Shown piece after piece: positions 1-7,417 of a stretch of DNA of 64,000 bases. The notes beneath the pieces are model-generated. The model saw only the letters and a list, made by a program, of their open reading frames with translations, was not told where the DNA came from and ran no database searches. How positions within the stretch are numbered: the first letter of the stretch is position 1; each line of letters starts with the position of its first letter. Source of the stretch: Saltatorellus ferox (lineage in GTDB: Bacteria; Planctomycetota; UBA1135; GCA-002686595); the NCBI GenBank assembly GCA_007751475.1, contig CP036434.1:6205524-6269523 (forward strand), read 5' to 3'. The translations under genes were made by a program, and so were the position numbers.

Positions 1-1
1 C

Positions 2-1153
2 ACCATCGAGACGCTGGTCCGCTTCGACGAACTGGACAGCGACGCGATCGCACGACTCAGCGGAGACCCATCGACGAGCCGTGTTTTGCAGCAGCTGCGC
101 GCGGCGGACGACTACCTCCACAGCCAGCTGTTCCGCGACCGGTTCTCGGGCTCCAGGAAGGAGCTGCGCGCTGTTCCTGCGTCCGTGCCCGCGGAGTCGC
201 TCTTCGCGTTCGGGCGCGGAGAACTCGATGCCACCGAAGCGGGCGTCGTGCGCGAACACCTCGAGCAGGTGCCGGAGGAGAAGTCCTGGGTCGAGTCGCT
301 GCGCGAATCGCCGCCCCCCGCGACTCTCACGTGGGACGCCATCGATCCGCAGGAAGAAATCGAGGTCTCCTCCCCCATCCTGGCCGGACCGGGTTCGAAC
401 GCTGGCATCGACCTGCTGACGACGTCCGAGAACGAGACCCCTTACGCCAGGGTCGGCTATACCACGGGCGAGAAGCGTCGCTCCATTCCCGGATGGGTCA
501 CCTGGACGCCGCTCGCCGCCGCAGCCCTGGTCCTCGCCATGGCCATCGGTGGCAACGAGCGACGAAGCGTCCTGGACGGTGGCCTGCCGAACTCTCCGAT
601 CTTCCGCAGCGCGGGCACCGAGGCACTTCTCTTCCCGCGGGGCCGCGTCATCGACAGCACCACGGCGGTCACGACCTACGCCAGCGAGCCTCTCTTCGAG
701 GTGACCCCGGTGAAGGGCGCCTCGCAGTACCGCTTCGAGCTGCGTGATGTCACCCGTCAAGGTGCATTTGCCGAAGGCGAAGTCCTCTGGGAAGGCGTCG
801 CCCCGACGCACCAGGCCACCGCGCCCCCCATCCACGCAGGCAGCTACGTATGGCGGGCTTCGGCGACCGTCAACGGCATCGACCGCGACCTGGGCTCGCT
901 TTCGTTCACCGTCGTGCCAGCCACGGCCGTCGATCGCTCCCTCGTGGTCCGCGCGGCCCTGTCTCCGAAGGAAGCGGCCCTGTCTCCGAAGGAAGGAGCG
1001 TCGGAAGAGCAGGCCACGATGCCGCGCATCCTCCGGGAGGACATTCGTCGACTGCACGCCTCGGGCTTCCTGACGGACGCGCGCGCGAAAGCGCGCGCCC
1101 TACCACCTGGCAAGGATCGAGACGAGTACCTCGCCGTCCCGGGCGATCGCTGA
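2..1153 (+). CDS. Anti-sigma-like single-pass membrane protein (5' partial)
   Basis: The reading frame is open from the first bases of the window, so the start lies upstream; a TTG at 86 is only an internal codon. The N-terminal part carries the short acidic helix layout (RGELDATEAGVVREHL) of zinc-finger-type anti-sigma proteins but without their His/Cys residues. One hydrophobic segment (about nt 499-549) follows, then a C-terminal beta-rich domain with the GASQYRFEL and GSYVWRA motifs common in planctomycete envelope anti-sigma-like proteins. A 7-residue unit AALSPKE is duplicated near the end (nt 953-994). The next gene, a CHAT protease, starts one base after the stop, so the two are probably translationally coupled. 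Role as a membrane-anchored regulator or partner of the protease is inference. Confidence 0.6.
   Translation, partial: TIETLVRFDELDSDAIARLSGDPSTSRVLQQLRAADDYLHSQLFRDRFSGSRKELRAVPASVPAESLFAFGRGELDATEAGVVREHLEQVPEEKSWVESLRESPPPATLTWDAIDPQEEIEVSSPILAGPGSNAGIDLLTTSENETPYARVGYTTGEKRRSIPGWVTWTPLAAAALVLAMAIGGNERRSVLDGGLPNSPIFRSAGTEALLFPRGRVIDSTTAVTTYASEPLFEVTPVKGASQYRFELRDVTRQGAFAEGEVLWEGVAPTHQATAPPIHAGSYVWRASATVNGIDRDLGSLSFTVVPATAVDRSLVVRAALSPKEAALSPKEGASEEQATMPRILREDIRRLHASGFLTDARAKARALPPGKDRDEYLAVPGDR
953..994 (+). repeat. In-frame tandem duplication of 21 bp (2 copies)
   Basis: Two identical 21-bp units (953-973 and 974-994) encode AALSPKE twice, in the linker before the C-terminal tail of the anti-sigma-like protein. 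This is probably recent slippage and keeps the frame. Confidence 0.9.
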
Positions 1154-1154
1154 C

Positions 1155-3707
1155 ATGCGGCGTGGTTCGCAGTGTGCGCTGGCGCTGATCTTCAGCGCAC
1201 TTCTCCACGCGACTCACGCCAGCGGCCACGGGACGCCGCTCAGCGATCCACCTTCGACGACCACCGCGGAGAGGGACGGCGCCGCCGACCTGACGGTCGC
1301 GGCCACCCGCTTCATCGAATCACTCGACGCCTACAGGCGCGGTGATCTCTCCGCTCGCACGGCGCTCCTGGCCGCTGCTGAAGAGCTCAGAAGACGGCAC
1401 CAGCGCGCCGACCCTGCCGAGATCGCGGCGTTCTACCAGGGGCTGAATGCCGCCGCGCTCGCCCGGGGAATCGCGCTGGAAGACGAACTCGATCTTCTTC
1501 GCGAGGAGGCAGCGGAACTCAGTACCGACGATCTCGAACGTTTGCCGATCGTGCGCCAGAAACTGGAGGGCTTCCTTCTTCGATGCGAGGGGCTCGAGGA
1601 TGTCCCGGTGCACGCGCACGCGCTCACTCTGGACGCACGCCTCGGCGTCAGGCCGCTCGAGCAGGGGCGCGGGCCGGAGGGGCCCGCCTTCCGCGCGGAA
1701 CTCCGCGCCCTCGAAGAGAAGGCCGCGAGATCGCTCGAACTCTTTCGTCGCGCAGGCCAGGTGACGCCGACGCTGGAACCGCTCTGGATTCTGGCGCGCT
1801 GCGCCCTTCTCCGCGCGGACCTCGACACCGCGGAGGACCGCTTCATGGAGATGGACGTCGTCGCCGAACGGGTGCATCAGCTGGCATGGAGAGAGCGCGG
1901 ATTGCTCGGGTTGATCGGCCTCGCGCGTGAGCGCGGTTCACTCTTCATCGCCGAGGATCTACTCGACCAGCTGGCCACCTTCCGCGCTCCCGAGAGCTGC
2001 TGGGCACTCGCCCGTGAAGTTGCCGCCCAGAAGCTCTTCGTCGACGACGGAGAGAGTGCGCTCTCTTGGCTGGCGCGTTTCCCCCCCAGCGAACTCGACG
2101 AGGAGCTGGCGGCTGGGGCGGGCTCCGAGCGAGCCTGGGAAGAGTGGCGAAACCTCGTGAGCGCCGCCGAAATGCGCTCCGGAAGGTTCGATCGAGCGAG
2201 GGAGCGAATGGAGCTAGCGGACGCGGCCGCGAGAGGGTCCACGGGTGAATCACAGGGCACGATCGCTGACCTGACGCGGGCGACGATTCATCTGGAGACG
2301 AACGAACCCGAGCAGGCGCTCGCCCTCGTCCGCGCACTTCGATGGGAGGAAACGAGTGCCGTCAGCCGCGCGGAGCGCCTGACGCTGGAGGGTCGTGCGC
2401 TGCTCGCCCTCGGTCGCTGCGACGAGGCGATCTTGCCGCTGGAGGAAGCGCTGGCCGCGGCACGGTCCGATGCGGAGGCCCCTCCCGACGGCCACCGGGC
2501 GAACGGCAGCCGCCACGCCACCGTCACGAGCGGAAGCCGAGTCGGGGAGTGGCTCGGCCTGTCGGCGGTGGAGACCCTTGGCCGCGCCTACGTCGAAGCC
2601 GGATCGCCGCTGCGCGCCGCCGGGCTCTTCGAGTCCGCCCATGCGCCGATTCAGCGGCGCGGTGACTGCGAAGCGGCCATCCTCGACCTCGCAGGGAAGA
2701 CCGATCTCGGGTACGTGACCTGGATGGTGGGTGCGGACCAAACCCTGGCGGTTCATGTCGCGCCCGACGGCCGCGCGAGCGCCGCCTCCATCCCGATCGG
2801 ACGCCGCGGACTGGAGCGCGGGATCGAGCGCCTTCGCGATGCGCTGACGGCAACCTCGAACAGCGCCTCGGATCCAGCCTGGCGCGCGCTCGCGGTCGAG
2901 ATGGGAGAAGCGCTCCTCCCAGCGGAGCTCAAGTCGAGGCTCGCGTCACGGGCCGGGAGCAGCGCGACGCTCGTACTCGCGCCGCACGGTGTGCTCGAGC
3001 GGATGCCCTTGGAAGCGCTTCTGGTGGGACACGATCCAAGGCCGCTCGGCGTCAGCACAGCGCTGACCGTGATGACCGCCCTGCGAAACGGCGAGGACCT
3101 CGCGCCTCCTCTCGACGGTCAGCGCGCACAGTGGATGGCGCTCGGCGCCCCTACGACCCGCGATCACGCCCTGCTGCCTGGCGCGCGCCGGGAGATCGAG
3201 CGGATCGGGGCACTTCATCCTCGCTGGCGAGCGGTGACGGGCGACGCGCTGACTCGGTCCGCACTGGAGGCCGCTCTGCGCGGAAGCAGCCCGCTGCACC
3301 TCGCGACCCATGTGGCGGCGGTTCCCCGGGACACCGGGCGCGTAAGCGTCGCCCCCTGGGCCTTCGTCGTCTCCAGTGATGAACTCGTTTCGGCGCATGA
3401 CGTGCTGCAGCTGCGGCCCAGATTGCCGCTCGTCACGCTGACGGCCTGTGGATCCGCAGACGGCGTGAGCATCGACGGCCTCAGCGTCCGGGGCCTCGCG
3501 CAGACCATGCTCGAATGTGGCACGAGGGCGGCCATCGTGACCCTGTGGCCGATCCAGGACCACGCCGCCGAGCGTGCATCGGTTCGCCTGCACGCGGCGC
3601 TCCTCGGGGGCGCCAGCCCGGCGGAAGCGACACGGAGAGCCCGGGAGTTCCTGTGGCAGCTCGGCGCCGCTCCTTCGGAGTGGGCAGCCTATCGGGCTCT
3701 GGAGTAG
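1155..3707 (+). CDS. Secreted or periplasmic TPR-CHAT domain cysteine protease
   Basis: The 850-residue protein starts with a signal-like segment (MRRGSQCALALIFSALLHA), continues with a long helical, TPR-like region (about residues 50-520), and ends in a CHAT domain (caspase/separase-type peptidase fold). The catalytic pair is visible: His719 in HLATHV and Cys765 in LTACGSADG, followed by GLAQTMLECGTRAAIVTLWP, the usual CHAT ending. In other bacteria CHAT proteases are activated by partner proteins and cut specific targets, for example in type III-E CRISPR (Craspase) or with HetF. Here the partner is probably the anti-sigma-like protein one base upstream. Substrate unknown. A hairpin-poor stretch of about 340 bp follows. 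Confidence 0.85.
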   Translation: MRRGSQCALALIFSALLHATHASGHGTPLSDPPSTTTAERDGAADLTVAATRFIESLDAYRRGDLSARTALLAAAEELRRRHQRADPAEIAAFYQGLNAAALARGIALEDELDLLREEAAELSTDDLERLPIVRQKLEGFLLRCEGLEDVPVHAHALTLDARLGVRPLEQGRGPEGPAFRAELRALEEKAARSLELFRRAGQVTPTLEPLWILARCALLRADLDTAEDRFMEMDVVAERVHQLAWRERGLLGLIGLARERGSLFIAEDLLDQLATFRAPESCWALAREVAAQKLFVDDGESALSWLARFPPSELDEELAAGAGSERAWEEWRNLVSAAEMRSGRFDRARERMELADAAARGSTGESQGTIADLTRATIHLETNEPEQALALVRALRWEETSAVSRAERLTLEGRALLALGRCDEAILPLEEALAAARSDAEAPPDGHRANGSRHATVTSGSRVGEWLGLSAVETLGRAYVEAGSPLRAAGLFESAHAPIQRRGDCEAAILDLAGKTDLGYVTWMVGADQTLAVHVAPDGRASAASIPIGRRGLERGIERLRDALTATSNSASDPAWRALAVEMGEALLPAELKSRLASRAGSSATLVLAPHGVLERMPLEALLVGHDPRPLGVSTALTVMTALRNGEDLAPPLDGQRAQWMALGAPTTRDHALLPGARREIERIGALHPRWRAVTGDALTRSALEAALRGSSPLHLATHVAAVPRDTGRVSVAPWAFVVSSDELVSAHDVLQLRPRLPLVTLTACGSADGVSIDGLSVRGLAQTMLECGTRAAIVTLWPIQDHAAERASVRLHAALLGGASPAEATRRAREFLWQLGAAPSEWAAYRALE

Positions 3708-3834
3708 ACCCAAGGCCTCGAGGAACCAAACATGGGTTCATCCGTCGAAGTCGCCATCCTTGCGATTCCATGGGCTCGCGAGACTGCGGTCTGGAGCGTA
3801 TCGCCCCGGGGGCCGCGCCTCGGAGCACTCCGTC

Positions 3835-3966
3835 TCAGCCACCGGGGCTGCAGACACCGACCGTGCGGCAGTAAGCTCCCACGATTTGGCAGCTGAGTCC
3901 ACCGTTGGTGTAGCCGTCCGGGCAGGTCTGAACCACTCGGTCCAGCTCGATGCTGTAGATCGCCAT
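3835..3966 (-). CDS. Possible 43-residue Cys-rich micro-ORF
   Basis: Within the 345-bp gap after the CHAT gene, the minus strand encodes MAIYSIELDRVVQTCPDGYT and a further 23 residues ending VGVCSPGG, with four Cys plus a CAKC just before the ATG. Spacing of Cys, Gly and Tyr looks like a real disulphide-type mini-domain rather than a random frame. There is no clear ribosome-binding site. The open frame runs upstream to a stop near 4093, overlapping the end of the 4053-4922 gene in another phase, so it could also be the C-terminus of that gene reached by a frameshift or sequencing error. Confidence 0.3.
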   Translation of the reverse strand: MAIYSIELDRVVQTCPDGYTNGGLSCQIVGAYCRTVGVCSPGG

Positions 3967-4052
3967 ACATTTGGCGCAGCCGGACGCTGGACTCGGCGAG
4001 AGAAAGGGACCAAGAGCCGGAGGCCAACGAGGCCAGTGAGAGCACCCTTCAT

Positions 4053-4922
4053 CTACTGGCTCAGGTGCCCAGCCAACCTGGCGTAGATCTCATCGAAGGC
4101 CGCCAGATTGGAATAGCCAGGATGAGCCTCGGCGTCCACATTGCCCAGCCTCCCGATGGACCACCCCTCCGACTGGCCCAGGAACACCGCCTCTGTGGGA
4201 GTGAAGGTGCTTGCGCTTCCGTCGCTGGAGAGAGACCACCCGCAAACGAAAGGCTCGTTCCCCGCGGGTGGGGCTGGTGCGTCCTGGAGGGTGTTTGGGT
4301 GGTGCTGAATCACCGTGGTGCCGCCGATGACGCTCCCCTCCTTCGTGTTGAGGCTGACATCGAAGGCCCGCATGAAGAAATGGCCCTTCTCGACCATGCG
4401 GACCGGGATGCTGATTCTCGGGGCTCCTCCATCCATGGTGAGACTGCCCGTCAGCTCCGTGCCCTCTATGGTCACGCGGCCTGCCAGGAGCGTTCCATTC
4501 TCGCTGTATTGGAGCGATGACTCGTCGACGGTGATGCCGTCGGCGACCCTCTGCAGAACCTGCTCCACCTCGGTGAGCGTCGGCGGGGTTTCGTTCAACG
4601 AGGAATCGAACAGCGTCTTCAGGTCGAACTCCAGGTCTTGACCCCGTGAGTCAAGTTCCTCTTGCGCCGTTTCCGACGCGGCAGGCGCCTCGAGAAGTCC
4701 AGAAGCTAGCTGGTTCTCGTGGACTTCCCGGGTGACCTCGAGACGGTCTTGAGTCTCAGGACCGGGATGGCCCAGAGAAGCAACGTCCTCGGTCATCCCA
4801 GATGAATGGACCAGGCTCTGCGTTCCTGCAGGTTCAGACCCACCAACCTGAATCCACCAATAGCTGATCGGAAGCAAGAGCGCTCCCGCGGTGAGTGCAG
4901 TGGTTTGTTTCTTGCCAAGCAT
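4053..4922 (-). CDS. Hypothetical exported protein
   Basis: 289 residues from the ATG at 4922. This start was chosen because it gives a signal or anchor segment (MLGKKQTTALTAGALLLPIS); the open frame continues 63 codons upstream without signal-like character. After an acidic, Ser/Glu-rich linker (residues 30-120) there is a beta-rich domain with repeated strands such as GRVTIEGTELTGSLTMDGG and one Cys. No family recognised. The gene stands alone between a CHAT gene and an unknown secreted protein. Its C-terminus abuts a Cys-rich reading frame in a different phase. Confidence 0.55.
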   Translation of the reverse strand: MLGKKQTTALTAGALLLPISYWWIQVGGSEPAGTQSLVHSSGMTEDVASLGHPGPETQDRLEVTREVHENQLASGLLEAPAASETAQEELDSRGQDLEFDLKTLFDSSLNETPPTLTEVEQVLQRVADGITVDESSLQYSENGTLLAGRVTIEGTELTGSLTMDGGAPRISIPVRMVEKGHFFMRAFDVSLNTKEGSVIGGTTVIQHHPNTLQDAPAPPAGNEPFVCGWSLSSDGSASTFTPTEAVFLGQSEGWSIGRLGNVDAEAHPGYSNLAAFDEIYARLAGHLSQ

Positions 4923-5456
4923 GGGGGCGTCCCACGAGTGAGTTGGAAGGCCAAAAGAGCGCCACGGATAGCGCATCCTTGAACACTGCGCTGATTCGAT
5001 CCACAGGGTTGCGAGCCGCGAACGAGTCCCGCCAATCGGACCTTCCCATGGGTGGTCGATGCCATCTCGATGCGAGGTCAGCGGGACTCCAGTCAGAACG
5101 AAAGTCGCCACCCACCGTACCCGTTGCCTCAGTCAGCGAGAACGCGAGGGAAGAAAATGGACCGCCAGTCAAGCCATTTTTTTTGCCGCGAAAGGTCAAA
5201 CTTCAGGAACGGAACCGCAAGCCGCTTGGCATACAGCGCCTCATGAATGGGGCTGAGAGCGTCTGGGCCATGGGCCTATCCACGTTGCCAGTGCCGTGGG
5301 GGGCGATCCACGTGGCTCGGTCCAGGGGGGCGATCGGCAGCCGTCGCCCGCAACGCCGGCCTTGCCGGGTCCACTTCACCACTGACCGGAGAAAAAACTT
5401 CCCGTTGACGCGGAAGGGCCCTCAAGCGAATCCGGTCCCGCGACGATACAGGCGGC
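4923..5456. other. 534-bp intergenic region between divergent genes
   Basis: It separates a minus-strand from a plus-strand gene, so it should hold both promoters. A TTGACG hexamer at 5404 lies about 50 bp before the next ATG, but no matching -10 element is obvious. An 8-T run lies near 5178. Six-frame openings here have atypical composition and overlap each other, and I see no credible gene. Confidence 0.5.
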
Positions 5457-6101
5457 ATGCCGGGTCAAGACCCGCCCACCGCCATGCTGCTCACCCTGCT
5501 CCACTCCATCGCCCTTCTCGGCGCCGCCCCCCACTCCGCTCCCTCGATCGCACCCCAGGTGCCGTCGCCTGAGTCGAGCCTTCCGGGAGCGATCCGCTCG
5601 GCCGATGTACCGGCGCAGATCCAGATCACCTCGACGCATTTTCAGGCGAAGAGCCTCGTGAACGAGCCGCAATGGATCGTCTTCACGAACAGCGAGCGCG
5701 GTCTCGTTCGCGTCCGCGGCCTGCGTCCGTTCGAGTGCGCGCTGCTTCCGATTCCGGTGAGCGGTGCGAACGGCATGTCGATCGAGCTCATCGCACGCAG
5801 CGTCGACGGGATGCTCCTCTCCACGGGGACCTTCGACTGCGCCCAGGTGGAATCCGCGACGACCAGCGTCTTCATCGAGCGGACGAAGACCACCCTCGCG
5901 GGCTGGATGCCGCGCCACGGCGGGCGCTCGCTGACGAAGGTCACGACGAAGCGATCCCTGATGGTGCCTGCCATGAACACTTCGACCGCACCTGCTGCGG
6001 TAGCCGCACCGGCGCCCCACGTCCCTGTCCCGGTTCCCGCGGAAAACCGCACGAGGGACAAGAGCCGCCAGCTCGGCAAGAAGAAGCTGCCGGTCATCTG
6101 A
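5457..6101 (+). CDS. Hypothetical exported protein
   Basis: 214 residues with a signal peptide; the ATG at 5484 (MLLTLLHSIALLGAAPHS) is an equally good start. A central beta-rich domain (about residues 50-150) contains the motif GLRPFECALLPIPVSG and one further Cys. The C-terminal 60 residues are Ala/Pro-rich and end in a basic tail (RDKSRQLGKKKL). No family recognised. It is monocistronic and followed by two hairpins that could terminate transcription. Confidence 0.55.
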   Translation: MPGQDPPTAMLLTLLHSIALLGAAPHSAPSIAPQVPSPESSLPGAIRSADVPAQIQITSTHFQAKSLVNEPQWIVFTNSERGLVRVRGLRPFECALLPIPVSGANGMSIELIARSVDGMLLSTGTFDCAQVESATTSVFIERTKTTLAGWMPRHGGRSLTKVTTKRSLMVPAMNTSTAPAAVAAPAPHVPVPVPAENRTRDKSRQLGKKKLPVI

Positions 6102-6104
6102 ACA

Positions 6105-6120
6105 CGGAGCGGCCGCTCCG
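6105..6120 (+). terminator. Perfect 16-bp GC palindrome just after a stop codon
   Basis: CGGAGCGG/CCGCTCCG starts three bases after the stop of the upstream gene. There is no U-tract, so it may stall polymerase or protect the 3' end rather than act as a classical terminator. Confidence 0.4.
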
Positions 6121-6247
6121 GGGGTCCGCGTTCGCGCAGGGCACCGCGGCCGATCCGGTGGTTAGTGAGAAGAAGAGAAGAGAAGAGAAGCGGATGAACC
6201 GGTGAGTCGCTCAGCTGCGACTCCGGCGAAATCCAATGGGAAAGAAC

Positions 6248-6278
6248 GCAGGGGACGTCGCGCAGCGACGGCCCCTGC
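6248..6278 (+). terminator. Strong hairpin, probable terminator
   Basis: 14-bp arms (6248-6261 and 6265-6278, one mismatch) enclose a 3-base loop and are followed by TTCTC. It lies downstream of the exported-protein gene and just before the MITE-like element. A purine microrepeat (AGAGA units) at 6166-6190 precedes it. Confidence 0.5.
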
Positions 6279-6295
6279 TTCTCAATTCCCGCTCC

Positions 6296-6459
6296 AGTGC
6301 CCTGAACCTGAAGTTCGTCGTATTGGTTTCAGTCTGTTTCGTTTCGTAGCAAGGCGTCCGAACCGCAGTGCGTAGCCGTAGTTCCGTCCAAGGTTCGGCA
6401 ACGCAGCTACGGAGCGAAACAGGCGAAACCAATGCGACGAAATTTTGATTCGGGGCACT
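6296..6459 (-). mobile_element. MITE-like 164-bp palindromic element, copy 1
   Basis: This is the reverse complement of the element at 11594-11757: same length, 7 mismatches in 164 bp by eye. It begins and ends with AGTGCCCCGAATC-type termini, and nearly the whole length is an imperfect inverted repeat, with outer arms of about 45-50 bp and inner arms around CGTAGC...CCGAACC. It has no coding capacity. On the minus strand the element end (TAGTGCCCC) supplies the TAG stop codon of the nitrilase-family gene. Flanks suggest insertion at TA, as for Tc1/mariner-IS630-type elements; the second TA has become TG here. Confidence 0.8.
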
Positions 6460-7306
6460 AACTGCCGATCCAACCGGGGAAGAGCTCGGGACGGTCATCG
6501 CGAAGCACCGGCACGGCGCGCCGGAGCGCGCGCGCTTCCTCCACATCGATCTCGTGGACCGAGAGCCGAGAACCGCCGCGGCCGATGGTGCTCGCGAGCG
6601 TCCGAGGAACGTCCTCTCCACCTGGCCCGACCACGGCGGCATCGCCCACGAAGTTCAGCTTCATCCTGCGCCGTCCGATCTCCGCGGTCCCGATGCGATT
6701 CGACGCGACCACGAAGCCCTCCAGCTCCGCCGCGCGACCGCGCAGGAGCGCGCGCCAGTGCGGGGCCCGCGACTCTGGCCACTGCGCCACCACCACAAGG
6801 ATCTCGGCGCCGCGGCGGAAGGCCGCCCGCGCCACTTCGGGGAAGCGGAGGTCGTAGCAGATGATCGGAGCGAGGCGCACGTCGCTTCCCGGAAGCTCCA
6901 CGACGGGCGGCGGATCGTCGCCCGCCCGGAACGCGAGGTGCTCGGCCGTCGGGGAGAAGAGGTGCACCTTGTCGTGGAACGCGAGGACGCGGCCCTCCCC
7001 CAGCACGTGAGCTCGATTGCTCGGAAGCGGCGCCTCGCCGCCCACTGGACCGAACGCGGAGCCGACCACCACGATCCCCAGCTCTCCCGCGAGCTGCGCA
7101 AGCGATTCCACCGCGGCAACGCTCTCGCGCAGGTCCTGCGCTGATGCGCCCGGCACGAAGGAGGTCGGCCACATCTCGGGAACGGCGACGAGCTGGGCCC
7201 CGGCTTCGGCGGCAGCTCGTACTCCGGCCATGACGGCCGCCAGATTGGCGTCCACGGCTCCGGTGAGGATGTCGATCTCGAGAGTGGCGACTCGCATGGG
7301 CGTCAT
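6458..7306 (-). CDS. Nitrilase-superfamily carbon-nitrogen hydrolase (amidase)
   Basis: 282 residues from the ATG at 7306 (MTPMRVATLEID); an ATG at 7297 is also possible, and the long upstream extension is low-quality. The Glu-Lys-Cys triad of the superfamily is intact: Glu44 in VPEMWP, Lys113 in FHDKVHLF, Cys150 in ICYDLRFPE. Length and motifs fit the omega-amidase/NIT2-like branch, cytosolic enzymes that hydrolyse small amides. The exact substrate cannot be read. The stop codon lies at the edge of MITE copy 1. The gene is divergent from the methyltransferase/phosphotransferase fusion, 111 bp away. Confidence 0.85.
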   Translation of the reverse strand: MTPMRVATLEIDILTGAVDANLAAVMAGVRAAAEAGAQLVAVPEMWPTSFVPGASAQDLRESVAAVESLAQLAGELGIVVVGSAFGPVGGEAPLPSNRAHVLGEGRVLAFHDKVHLFSPTAEHLAFRAGDDPPPVVELPGSDVRLAPIICYDLRFPEVARAAFRRGAEILVVVAQWPESRAPHWRALLRGRAAELEGFVVASNRIGTAEIGRRRMKLNFVGDAAVVGPGGEDVPRTLASTIGRGGSRLSVHEIDVEEARALRRAVPVLRDDRPELFPGWIGS

Positions 7307-7417
7307 GCTGGCCGGACCCGCGGGCCACGTAAAGGTCGCTGTCGCAGAACGACGCTGTCTCCATCGGTTGAGCGCATGCGGCTCGCCCTTTGATCGCCAG
7401 AAGCCCATCATGCGTGG

